Notes under the pieces: model-generated
What the model saw: the letters and a program-made list of their open reading frames with translations, nothing else
Told to the model about the DNA's origin: nothing
Database searches by the model: none
Part shown: positions 31,081-40,242 of the stretch, one piece after another
Position numbering within the stretch: the first letter of the stretch is position 1
Layout of the letters: the number at the start of each line of letters is the position of its first letter
Made by a program: the position numbers and the translations under genes
IMG/VR virus record: IMGVR_UViG_3300037485_001992
Location: 1 to 64,000 of that record
Reading direction: 5' to 3' (one strand)
Origin: a virus
DNA: 64,000 nucleotides

Positions 31081-34000
31081 TTAATCGTTTCTATGCGCTC
31101 GTTGTCCGCGACCACCGCCTTCGCCTGTCATGTCTCCAATGCTGCCCCGTCCCCCGCCAGACCCTTCGCCATCACTTCCTCGACCTGTGTTCTGCTGGGT
31201 GGATGGAGGAACAACTGCACCGGCTGGCCTAAATGCGGGATCAATCGCCGCTTTCTCTTCGGGTGTAAGCTGCTCCCACGTTTTGTTCGTTGGGACGTAG
31301 TTCAACTCTGTGGCGGATTTGCTGGAGTCGAACCCAATCGTGCTGAAGAAAGACTTGAGCCATGAGGGAGACAGGTCTTGCACGGCTTCTTTGATGCGCG
31401 TTCCGATTGGGACTTCTGAGATGCGCTTCGTGTCAACAAATTCTGTCGCGCCAATCCTTGCGAGGTACGTGTTGATGTTCTCGTTTGCAGGGATGGTGAC
31501 GCGAATGACGTTGGCTGAGTAGACACCAGGAACCTCATACGTCTTGAGTTTCGTTCCTGCAGCAGCGGGTGGCTGCTTGTCGAGCTTATCCTTGATTGCT
31601 TGCGGAATCGCTGCAGGTGGCGCTTGCTGCACACCAGTGTTCTTCAGAATCTCAATATCCTTTTGATCACTCACACTCACAGGTGTGTACTCAAGGTTAG
31701 AGTCGAGGCGTTGCGTGTCGTCTTCTGTGTAAGAAACATCGTAGCCCATCTTTGCGAAGTCTTCTGGCTTGAAGTTTGCGAACTTCGGTCCAAGGAGTTT
31801 CGTGTCGCCCGTCTTCGCCGCCATGAACATCTGCAGAGGTGTGGCAGAGGTGATTTGACTGATGCTCATTCGTGCTTGCATGAGCGCAGTCTTGATGCCC
31901 ACAACCGCAGAGCCAGCAAGCGCAGTGGCACTCTTCGCTTCTGCCATCTTGGCGTTGAGGTACATTTCCTTCTCGCGCAACTGTCTGCTGGCCTCAGTGC
32001 TCTTGAACATCATCTCGTAAGGGATGTTGCCCATGAGTTGCTTCGCCACGCTGAATTGGTTCTGGTCAGCGGGTGTCTGCTTGAACACGATGCGTGGGTT
32101 CGTCACCATCTGGTCAAGAACCGGCCCATACTGAGCAAGCATTGTCGCGTAAAGAGGTGTCCCGCGCGCAGCTTTCATGTACGAAAGGAATGAGTAGACT
32201 CGTGCTCTTTCGTTAAGGTCTTCAGGAGCGAGTTGGCCCCAACCCGCTTTGAGCAGAACGTCTTGGATGATGGTCGCATATTGAGGTGTCCGAGAATCAA
32301 TTGCCCCTTCCACCGCAGCACGAACATTGTCAGCACCAGTCTTACGCAGGAGAGCGAACTGGTCGAGAAACACCTGAATCTCTTTCTGGTCTCGCACTGC
32401 CCTGTCTTGCACTTGTTGTGCTTGCTTTGCTGCCGTCTCTGCTGCGATGTTGACAGCGTTGAGTTCATCCGCCGCGCGCTGCGAGATGGTGTCTTGCATC
32501 CCCTGTCCACCAAGAGTGGCTGGGTCAACACCAGCTTCAATGATTTTGTTGTAGACGTCCTTCACTGCGCTGTTCTTGAAAGAGTTGAGGTTATTGACCA
32601 TTGCTTCACGGAAGCTGGAAACTGCCGTCTTGAAGCTTCCATCTTTCATGAGGTCAGACACATACTCCGTGTCTTTCTTCAGGTCTTTCCCAAGCGTCCC
32701 ACTGCGGTCTTGGATGATGCTTTCAATCGCATCCTGCTTCTCTTGCGTGCTGCGTGATTCATCACCAAGAATCTCCGCAATCTGTTGCTTATCACTTGAC
32801 GTGAACATCACGCGCTTCGTGTTCCCAAACTCATCCTTCGTGAGCGCGTAGCCCTTCTCAGAAACTTGCTGCAGAAGGTTGGCGATTTCCCCCTTGCCCG
32901 AAGCGTCTTCCCCAATCGTCTGCCCAAGCCACTTCTTCAGCGTTGCCCGTGCCTCAGGAGCCATTCCCACGTCGCTTGAGAGGAGTTGCTGAATCACCTG
33001 GGCGAAGTTCCTCGACCCGTTCTGAACGCCGGTTTGAAGGTCTGTGAACCACTGCTTCGCCTGGTCGACCCACTTCGTATCTTCACCCCGCGCAGCCGCT
33101 TCGGCTTTCTTTGCTTCGAGGTCTTGGATGATGCCTTGCGCTGCACCAAGGAACTCTTCGTTGATTTGTCCACGCGACTCTTCCAAAGAGTCTTCGTACT
33201 CCTTGAGCCATGTGTCTGTCGTGTCGCGAATCGCTTGCATCACCGTGGCATCTTCCGTCGCTGCGCCCGCATATTGGCGCGCAGCCTCGTCGTATTGGCT
33301 TCGAAGGGAAGTCGTCACGTCTCCCGAGAAAAGCCCTTGTCCGCCTTCTGTTGCCTTCTCAAGTTCTTTGAGCACATCTGCAGAAGACATCTCCACCAAG
33401 TTTTCAAGGCTTTTGTCTTCACCCTCTGCACCAGCAACCTTCATCCCTGAGACTGATTCGTATTTCTCCCGCGCGGCTTGAAGGCCAGACACCAACCCCT
33501 CCCGGTCTTGAAATTGAAGCTGCATCCTGAGTGCTTCTGCTTCAGGGGAATACGGGTCGAGTTGTTCAAGTCTCCTCAGTTCGTTGACAATACCAAACGA
33601 TTGGTTGAGGAACGCTTTTTCGTTGGCATCGATGACCCCGTTTCCATCCGTGTCGGCAAACCGTTCGAGAACCTTTTCAAAGTTTCCATCGCGAAAAACG
33701 GAAGAGGCTTCTTCCACCGACCGCAGCTGCTGGAGCTTCTCGTCGAGCACTCCACCAAGCCCTGCCGTCACGTTTATTTCTGGAGCGGACCAGGTGCCTG
33801 TCGTTTCGTCATAGACAGGAGAAGAGCCGGCAGCGTTTTGTGCGTTGATACTCGCTGTTGGTCCACCCTTCAGGTACTGGTTGATGGCGCCTTGGAGCTT
33901 CGTCGCGAAGCTGCCGAGGTTCGCCCGCATCGCGGCAATCTGGGGTGAGGCTTGCCCCGCCACGGTGCGAGTCTGGCTCGCCTGCGCGCCCACCCCTTGC

Positions 34001-34194
34001 GTCTCTTGCTGTTTGTCCGTTGCCTGCTTCCCTGAAAGGATTCCTTTGGGAGAGTTCTTCGCCTCCATCGACCCCAGGTTCACGGCCTGATTGTTCATGG
34101 GACTGCGGGCGTAAGCCATTTCCTTCTGCTTCTTCGTCAGGTCCGTCAGCCCGCCCGAAGCTTCTGTTCCTGATGAAAAGTTTATCTCTGCCAT
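31081..34194 (-). CDS. large internal virion protein with EF-hand motif, 1037 aa
   Basis: ATG at 34194 with AGGTAAGGT upstream. The sequence is helical and rich in Ala, Gln and Glu. Residues 181-192 are DTDGNGVIDANE, a complete canonical EF-hand loop (Asp1, Asp3, Asn5, Gly6, Ile8, Asp9, Glu12) flanked by helices, which predicts calcium binding. The C-terminal 120 residues are Pro/Gly-rich. Located among ejection-type genes, it is probably a core protein; calcium may control folding or ejection. No lytic transglycosylase motif was noticed. Confidence 0.65.
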   Translation of the reverse strand: MAEINFSSGTEASGGLTDLTKKQKEMAYARSPMNNQAVNLGSMEAKNSPKGILSGKQATDKQQETQGVGAQASQTRTVAGQASPQIAAMRANLGSFATKLQGAINQYLKGGPTASINAQNAAGSSPVYDETTGTWSAPEINVTAGLGGVLDEKLQQLRSVEEASSVFRDGNFEKVLERFADTDGNGVIDANEKAFLNQSFGIVNELRRLEQLDPYSPEAEALRMQLQFQDREGLVSGLQAAREKYESVSGMKVAGAEGEDKSLENLVEMSSADVLKELEKATEGGQGLFSGDVTTSLRSQYDEAARQYAGAATEDATVMQAIRDTTDTWLKEYEDSLEESRGQINEEFLGAAQGIIQDLEAKKAEAAARGEDTKWVDQAKQWFTDLQTGVQNGSRNFAQVIQQLLSSDVGMAPEARATLKKWLGQTIGEDASGKGEIANLLQQVSEKGYALTKDEFGNTKRVMFTSSDKQQIAEILGDESRSTQEKQDAIESIIQDRSGTLGKDLKKDTEYVSDLMKDGSFKTAVSSFREAMVNNLNSFKNSAVKDVYNKIIEAGVDPATLGGQGMQDTISQRAADELNAVNIAAETAAKQAQQVQDRAVRDQKEIQVFLDQFALLRKTGADNVRAAVEGAIDSRTPQYATIIQDVLLKAGWGQLAPEDLNERARVYSFLSYMKAARGTPLYATMLAQYGPVLDQMVTNPRIVFKQTPADQNQFSVAKQLMGNIPYEMMFKSTEASRQLREKEMYLNAKMAEAKSATALAGSAVVGIKTALMQARMSISQITSATPLQMFMAAKTGDTKLLGPKFANFKPEDFAKMGYDVSYTEDDTQRLDSNLEYTPVSVSDQKDIEILKNTGVQQAPPAAIPQAIKDKLDKQPPAAAGTKLKTYEVPGVYSANVIRVTIPANENINTYLARIGATEFVDTKRISEVPIGTRIKEAVQDLSPSWLKSFFSTIGFDSSKSATELNYVPTNKTWEQLTPEEKAAIDPAFRPAGAVVPPSTQQNTGRGSDGEGSGGGRGSIGDMTGEGGGRGQRAHRND

Positions 34195-34203
34195 TACCTT
34201 ACC

Positions 34204-34734
34204 TCACAAAAAAAGAAGCTTCACTTGCTCCGTTGCCAATGAAATTGAGTGCTGCGTGATGCTTGTGACGAGACTTGAGAGATAGATGCTTGTGCCAGAC
34301 ACCTTCGTTATGCGGTTTGGGAGCCCGTCAACCACCACCGCGTCCCCTTCGCGAAAGAAGGGAGCGTCAACCGTGATGAGCCTGTCTGTGAGCGTCCTTC
34401 CCGTCCCGTAAGACGAGGCGGTCGCCGTAAGAAGTCGGAACAGAAGGATGGCTTGGGTCGAGTTGACAGACACCTGCGTCACAAATTCGACCCTTCCGCT
34501 CGTCAGAATCACCTGTGCCGGAGAGCGACCCAAGCCGTGCTCAATCACCACATTCTGAGCGTGCTCCACGCCACCACCATACGAAACGTGTTCAAGATTC
34601 TCCGACAGGACAATCCCGTTTTGGAATGCCTTGCGGAGAGTTGCGAGCGTCTGACCAAACGTCATCCACAATTCCTTCGCCCCCGGTGGAATGGGGGTGA
34701 GTGCTTGGAAGGATGGGAACGAAAACCTTGCCAT
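34204..34734 (-). CDS. putative small tail/virion protein, 176 aa
   Basis: ATG at 34734 with GGAG nearby. After a helical first 40 residues the protein is beta-rich (VVIEHGLGRSPAQVILTSG...), with a pattern like the head-binding or adaptor domains of short-tail fibres and tail-completion proteins. It is placed directly after the nozzle-like gene. Ends LLFL. Family not recognised. Confidence 0.55.
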   Translation of the reverse strand: MARFSFPSFQALTPIPPGAKELWMTFGQTLATLRKAFQNGIVLSENLEHVSYGGGVEHAQNVVIEHGLGRSPAQVILTSGRVEFVTQVSVNSTQAILLFRLLTATASSYGTGRTLTDRLITVDAPFFREGDAVVVDGLPNRITKVSGTSIYLSSLVTSITQHSISLATEQVKLLFL

Positions 34735-34743
34735 CGCTTTCTC

Positions 34744-37700
34744 CTAAGTCCCAGGTTGAGAGGTGAGTTTTGTCGTTCCATCACTCGACTCAAAGAAGAT
34801 TCCATGCACTTCTGCTGCCGTATCCACCTCGTCGTTGGTGATTTCGATGGAGAGGTTCTGAGCGCGCGGGGTCGGTGGTGTCCGTCGCATCGTGTCGACA
34901 TAAGCATCAGAGAGCGCAACTGTCGCCACCGCATTGAGTGGGTCACTCGTCTGCACCGTGAACGAGGAGATGTGGGTGTAGGTCGTGCCAAAATCCTTCG
35001 TGAGCGCCACTTCCATCGTGTTGTTCGTTTCCGTCCCGAACTGGAAGAAGATGCTGCGGTAGAAGCGCACACCGACAGGATCTGTCGCGTCCACGTAGCG
35101 TGTTCTGATGAGGAAAGGAATGGAGCGGCGTTCGTCCGAGTAGACTGTCTTCGTGTGCTCTCTGCGGATGCGGAACACCTTTCCACCCGTCGATGCGAAG
35201 TAGGATTCAGACCCCACCCGCGTCCAGAATGTGGCGGGAATTTGCGTGTTCACACTCCACCCAACGTCAATCGAGTAAAGAGTGATGTTGCGGTTTGAGT
35301 AGTCGAACACGAGCTGCCCGTCGAACGTGCTCACGGCTGGACCACGGACTTCGGAAAGCGGGACGCCAATATAGACAGCCTTCGTAAAGGGGTTGTGGAA
35401 GCCTGCCGTGAACGGGAAAAGGTCAACGTTCTGCGCCACTCGGTCACGGAACACACGCGACGGCTGCAACACATCCTCCATCGACGCGCCATCTGTGAAG
35501 TACACCCCAGAGTCATGAAGCACGAAAGCGCCCTTCGGGGTTGGAATGACGTTCTTTGCTGATGATGCACCAACAATGGCAGGGATACGGTCTTTGGTGA
35601 GATAGGTTCCATTGTCAAACTGTATGCGCCAGGAGCTACTCTTCTTGAAGAGAAGTCCAAACGTTTGTTGCTGACACATGGCCCGGATGCTCTCCCCATC
35701 TTGCGAATCCACCTCGTCGAACGAGAGTTCTCTGAACGCTTGCCCAATGAGCGTTCCCGTTGGGTTCGTGTACCAAAGGCGTGCAGGCCGCGTCTCCTTT
35801 GCCGTGACGGTTGTCACTGCTGTGCGTGGATAGGTTGTCGCAACACCGTCGCTCCGTGTCTCGCCATCGATGTGCCAATACGCCGCCTGTCCATAAAGAG
35901 ACCACGACGCTTCTCTTGTTTCTGTCGGGTGCGTCGTTGTCACGTAACGATAGAACTGTTCATCCACGGGATAGAGATGGGTGAGAAGCTTCAGGCCGTT
36001 CGTCGGAAGGACGTTGCCTGGGTGGGACGATTCATCATTGGCAATTCTCCGTCCACCCCAGTAGGCGAACATCTTGTCGTGGAGAACAGTGTTGATGGCA
36101 TGGGCGAAACGCTTGATGACTTTCTCAAGCGGGGTGTAGCCATCCGTTGGTCCGTACATCGTTCCCGTAAGGTCTGACAAATAAGGGTCGTTGCGCTGCA
36201 CGAGAGGGACAGGGACAGGGATGTATTTTGTCAGAGCGACGGATGGTGTGGATTGGTCAATGAACACAACTTTCGTCTCACTCACACCCGTCATGGCTGC
36301 GAAGTCAAGCGCAGGAAGAGACGCCGTGGGGCAATCTATCTCCACCTCGACACCTGTGAGTGCTGCACCAATGGCGAGACTCGTGACCCATGCAGCGACG
36401 TTGTTTCTCACCCGCACCACTTTGAACCACCCAGAGAGCGGAGGATAGAAAGTGTCGTTCTCCTTCCCTCTCACAATCATGTAAATCCAATCGCCAGCGA
36501 CGACTGGGACCGTGAGGACTTGAGAGGTGAGAAGCACCTGCAGATAGTTCACATCCCCAATCGCCACACCGTAGGCGAAGATGTCTTTTGGGATGCTCAG
36601 CTTTCCGTAGTCTGATGCAAGGGTCTGACCAATGCTGCCTCGCACTTCTTCGGGAAGCGTTGGACACGTCACAGTAAAGGCACCCGCCGCATAGTTTGGC
36701 GCCACGGCTTTGTAGTGGCGATTCCAGTTGCAGTTGCTCCCGCGTGGAATATCAAACGGCAGTGCATCAACAATGATGTCCGTTCCTGCAGGAATGGTGA
36801 GAACAGGTGCGGCGGTGATTGTCAGGGTCGCCGTGGGTGAAGGGAGAGACGTGTTGGTGATGGGGAAAGAAGTCGTCTTCACTCCCACATCAACTGCGTA
36901 AATGGTGAAAGGGCCATGGAACACACCCCCCGCAAGGTTCGAGACGGAAAGAGCACTCTTCACCACCACTCGTTTGTAGACTGTCGCTCCTGCTGCAGAG
37001 TTGCTGATAACGCAGATTGCGAGAGAGTAGATGTCTGGGTCAGCAGCAGTGACTGCTGTGAGGACTTCACAAATTATATCTGTGTCGAAGTTGAGAATCC
37101 TTCCATCTGCATCCTTGACTTGCCCCGTCGTGCCAAGACCTTTTAAGATGAGCATATCCCCAACATCGAAGACCACTGCTGCCGTGGTCTTTATCTTGAG
37201 AGTGAACTTTGCTATCTCACTCTCACTTGTTGAGTCTCCAGACGAGCCAGTGATGATGAGGCCATTCTCGTTCGAAACATTCTCGACGGATTGATACTCT
37301 TGAAAAATGATGAATCGCTCAGAAGGCGTGATAACCGTTCCACTCACATCCTTTGAGACCCATTTCTTTTGTGCTGAAACTTCAGTGTTCGTCGACCCGC
37401 CCGTCCCCGTGAACGTTTGTGACTCGAAACCGAAACTGTCATAAAACGGGTCTTTCCCGCCAGAGATAGAGGCTTCTTTCGAGCCCTTCTCAAAGCGCAG
37501 AAGGCACTTCACCCCAACAAGAACTGCTGCTCCCGTCAGACGGAAGAGATGGGAATTGTCCGTGTGAGCTATGGTCGATAAGTCGTAAATCCCGACAGGA
37601 GCAAATACCTGCGCGACACGGTTTGTTCCTGCATCATCGCTCACTGTCACCGTCGTCGTGACAGGCGTGAGGGGGACGGACACAAATTCGTAAGAGGTGT

Positions 37701-40242
37701 CTTGAGTGGCGTTAGGCGGCGAATATCGCAATTGGACGTCCGCCGCGAAGGAGCCATCAGACGTGTCGAACACGTCCTTGCAGATGAGATTAACATAAGG
37801 AAGCTCCCCCCCGTTAGCGGCAATCACGCGATTTTCAAGCGCCGTGATCACAGAAGCGAGGGGTGGGTCGATAATCTCCCGCGCGAGTTCATCACTCGTC
37901 ACATCTGATTGCACTGACGCATAAAGTATCTTGTAATTCGTTTCGTTGAAGTCGAGCGGTGGTTCCGTTCCCGCCAAAATTGCGACGTAGGGCAAATAGG
38001 GGTTGTTCGCCACCTGCCTTTCGAGGAGATAGATTTCACTCGTCGCCTGCGTTGCGAGCTTTCCTGACTTTGTGCGGTAGACGTTGATAAACATCGACTC
38101 TACTGGAAGACCGATCCCCAGCGGGAGAGTTGGGACTTGGAGTTCGACGAGCTGCGACTGGCCACTCCCATCGAGTGCTGGTGCACTTGTGATGGTGTAG
38201 CCACCCACGGGGCTGAGACCAGACTCATACGTCACGAGTTTACCGTTGATAAGTTCAACGTAGGAGTAGGTGACAATGAAGTCGTATTGTCTTCCACTCT
38301 GCAGCCCATCATCCGCCGTGTCAATCTTGAGTTGGCCGTTGGTGCCCCGGATGTTGCGGATGAAACCAGAGGGGGGTCGCGGGATTCGCATGTTGACAAA
38401 TTGTGACCCATTGTAGCGCCACATCCCATTCTCTCGCGCAGCGAATATGACGCTTCTCTCAAGTTCCACAGAGTTGACGTCAACGACGGTTGATGGGGGG
38501 TACGCGGTGGTGATGGGTGCGTTCATGCCCTCAGGAAATATGGGGTAGAAGATGTTCAAAGGTGTGAAGACGCTGTCACTCTCCCACGTCACTTCCGTAT
38601 CGAGTTCGAAAAGTGGCAAGCTTCCTGACACTTGCTTTACCACGTAAACAGGATTGAGTGGGTTCGCCTCTCCTTGTTGTATCGTCATTCCATTGAAGTT
38701 GAAGTATGGCTCCACAGACCAAACCACAGTGCTTGAAGTGCGCCGGAACTTTAGATACGTCAGAGTCGGAAGATAAAGTCTCGTCTCAGTCCCCGCCTGC
38801 AGATAGACGTGGGTGGCAGAAGCACTGTCAACAACATAAGTCTTCGTCACCAGCGTTCCAAGCCAGTCCGTCGCGTATTGAATTGTGATGATGTCATTTT
38901 CCTCGTAGTACGAGCTTGCAGAGCCAATCGGGATCGCAAAGAGCCCGTTCGATGCAGCAAAGGTCGTCGCCACGCCTGTGTACTGAGGAGAATCAGCGGT
39001 GATGAATATGCCCGTCATCGGCGTCTCGACAAAGAAGCTGCCCCGATAGCCGCACACAAGTCTTTCGGTTCCAAGGTCTGCATCGAAATACTTGTTGAGA
39101 GAATTGACGTATCCTACATCAATCTCCGTTCCAAAAAGGAAACCAATCTCGTCGACGTTCCCCGTCGCGACAGCCACTCCCGTTTCTGTGCTTGTGAGAC
39201 TGTGGTTCGATACGATTCTCACACAGTCGAGGATGCGAATTTTCTGCACACCAGGTCCTGTGAGAATTGGTCCTGTCGTCTTGAACTTTCGTCCTGAATC
39301 TGCTGCAGCATAAATGAACTGCTTTGCTTCTGTGTAGAGGATAGAGAGGTTGACAAGGGACGCGACGAGACCAGCAGGATTCGATAGGGAATCATACATC
39401 TGAATCGAGAGTGTCGTTGCTGTCTTCGCCGTCACAATGCCAGACACACCTGTACGCCGGGCTGGGTCGGCTCCCCGCAGCACCGTCTCAAAGTTCACGA
39501 TGGTGAGGAGAGACAAATCTGCCAGAGTCGAACCAGCAACGAACGTGGCTGTCACAACGGTAGGTGCAGCTGCGCCGACCGAGAGACTCACAATATCTTC
39601 AACCGGAAGGCGATTAAAGGTGAAAGCATCACAGATGTAGGCCGTATAGTCTTGTCCAACAAGATCCGTTGGGACAGGTACCGGGTTGAAGCCCTGCAGC
39701 ATCTGAATGGGGAGAAGAAACTTTGCCACACCACTCACCGTTCCATCATCAAACACAATGGTTGGGCGATAGGAATAGGGGACAGGAACAGCCACGCTAC
39801 CCTGCACAATTTGCAAGATTGTGTCGACGGTGATGGGTGGAACATCCGTGAACCCAGGAGAAAAAGCAGCCCACGTCACAGTCACGAACACGGTGTTGAG
39901 GCTGTCGTCTGGGTGGTAGAAGAAAGAGTCACTAAGGTTCGTGAGGTTGGCTCCGGTGTTCTTGAAGATGGAGATGGTGATCTCTTGGTTCCTCACGGAG
40001 TCAAGCTCAAAGACTTTGTCTCCAAGCCCTGCTGCGATTTCTGCGCGACGAGTTCTGACGGGCAAGCGACAAGCGTGAGTTTGGTACCCCGCGCGACGCT
40101 TGACTTTCCCTGCTTCCGAGAGGTCAACGTTCTCTGCGTCAAGCACATATCCTTCGGGAATATCTGAGATGGACGACACCCCGTCGATGCCTTTTCCAAT
40201 GTCTTCCGTTGAAAGCCGGGAGTTGGTCCCTTTGAAGCTCAT
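34744..40242 (-). CDS. giant tail nozzle/stabilisation-like protein, 1832 aa
   Basis: ATG at 40242 overlaps the upstream stop (TGATG), with GGGGAGG upstream. Residues 25-60 (PEGYVLDAENVDLSEAGKV then KRRAGYQ) resemble the start of P22 gp10/T7 gp12-type tail nozzle proteins (asparagine-rich, G-K-V-x-x-R-x-G-Y). The rest is beta-strand rich with repeated Val/Thr patterns, including Ig-like insertions. P22 gp10 is about 470 aa and T7 gp12 about 800 aa, so this is two to four times larger and probably carries receptor-binding or decoration insertions. It lies directly after the adaptor. Confidence 0.6.
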   Translation of the reverse strand: MSFKGTNSRLSTEDIGKGIDGVSSISDIPEGYVLDAENVDLSEAGKVKRRAGYQTHACRLPVRTRRAEIAAGLGDKVFELDSVRNQEITISIFKNTGANLTNLSDSFFYHPDDSLNTVFVTVTWAAFSPGFTDVPPITVDTILQIVQGSVAVPVPYSYRPTIVFDDGTVSGVAKFLLPIQMLQGFNPVPVPTDLVGQDYTAYICDAFTFNRLPVEDIVSLSVGAAAPTVVTATFVAGSTLADLSLLTIVNFETVLRGADPARRTGVSGIVTAKTATTLSIQMYDSLSNPAGLVASLVNLSILYTEAKQFIYAAADSGRKFKTTGPILTGPGVQKIRILDCVRIVSNHSLTSTETGVAVATGNVDEIGFLFGTEIDVGYVNSLNKYFDADLGTERLVCGYRGSFFVETPMTGIFITADSPQYTGVATTFAASNGLFAIPIGSASSYYEENDIITIQYATDWLGTLVTKTYVVDSASATHVYLQAGTETRLYLPTLTYLKFRRTSSTVVWSVEPYFNFNGMTIQQGEANPLNPVYVVKQVSGSLPLFELDTEVTWESDSVFTPLNIFYPIFPEGMNAPITTAYPPSTVVDVNSVELERSVIFAARENGMWRYNGSQFVNMRIPRPPSGFIRNIRGTNGQLKIDTADDGLQSGRQYDFIVTYSYVELINGKLVTYESGLSPVGGYTITSAPALDGSGQSQLVELQVPTLPLGIGLPVESMFINVYRTKSGKLATQATSEIYLLERQVANNPYLPYVAILAGTEPPLDFNETNYKILYASVQSDVTSDELAREIIDPPLASVITALENRVIAANGGELPYVNLICKDVFDTSDGSFAADVQLRYSPPNATQDTSYEFVSVPLTPVTTTVTVSDDAGTNRVAQVFAPVGIYDLSTIAHTDNSHLFRLTGAAVLVGVKCLLRFEKGSKEASISGGKDPFYDSFGFESQTFTGTGGSTNTEVSAQKKWVSKDVSGTVITPSERFIIFQEYQSVENVSNENGLIITGSSGDSTSESEIAKFTLKIKTTAAVVFDVGDMLILKGLGTTGQVKDADGRILNFDTDIICEVLTAVTAADPDIYSLAICVISNSAAGATVYKRVVVKSALSVSNLAGGVFHGPFTIYAVDVGVKTTSFPITNTSLPSPTATLTITAAPVLTIPAGTDIIVDALPFDIPRGSNCNWNRHYKAVAPNYAAGAFTVTCPTLPEEVRGSIGQTLASDYGKLSIPKDIFAYGVAIGDVNYLQVLLTSQVLTVPVVAGDWIYMIVRGKENDTFYPPLSGWFKVVRVRNNVAAWVTSLAIGAALTGVEVEIDCPTASLPALDFAAMTGVSETKVVFIDQSTPSVALTKYIPVPVPLVQRNDPYLSDLTGTMYGPTDGYTPLEKVIKRFAHAINTVLHDKMFAYWGGRRIANDESSHPGNVLPTNGLKLLTHLYPVDEQFYRYVTTTHPTETREASWSLYGQAAYWHIDGETRSDGVATTYPRTAVTTVTAKETRPARLWYTNPTGTLIGQAFRELSFDEVDSQDGESIRAMCQQQTFGLLFKKSSSWRIQFDNGTYLTKDRIPAIVGASSAKNVIPTPKGAFVLHDSGVYFTDGASMEDVLQPSRVFRDRVAQNVDLFPFTAGFHNPFTKAVYIGVPLSEVRGPAVSTFDGQLVFDYSNRNITLYSIDVGWSVNTQIPATFWTRVGSESYFASTGGKVFRIRREHTKTVYSDERRSIPFLIRTRYVDATDPVGVRFYRSIFFQFGTETNNTMEVALTKDFGTTYTHISSFTVQTSDPLNAVATVALSDAYVDTMRRTPPTPRAQNLSIEITNDEVDTAAEVHGIFFESSDGTTKLTSQPGT

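Noticed and set aside
34453-35298. 281-aa plus-strand frame
   Set aside because: Runs across two minus-strand genes; Arg/His/Glu-rich shadow with no start signal.
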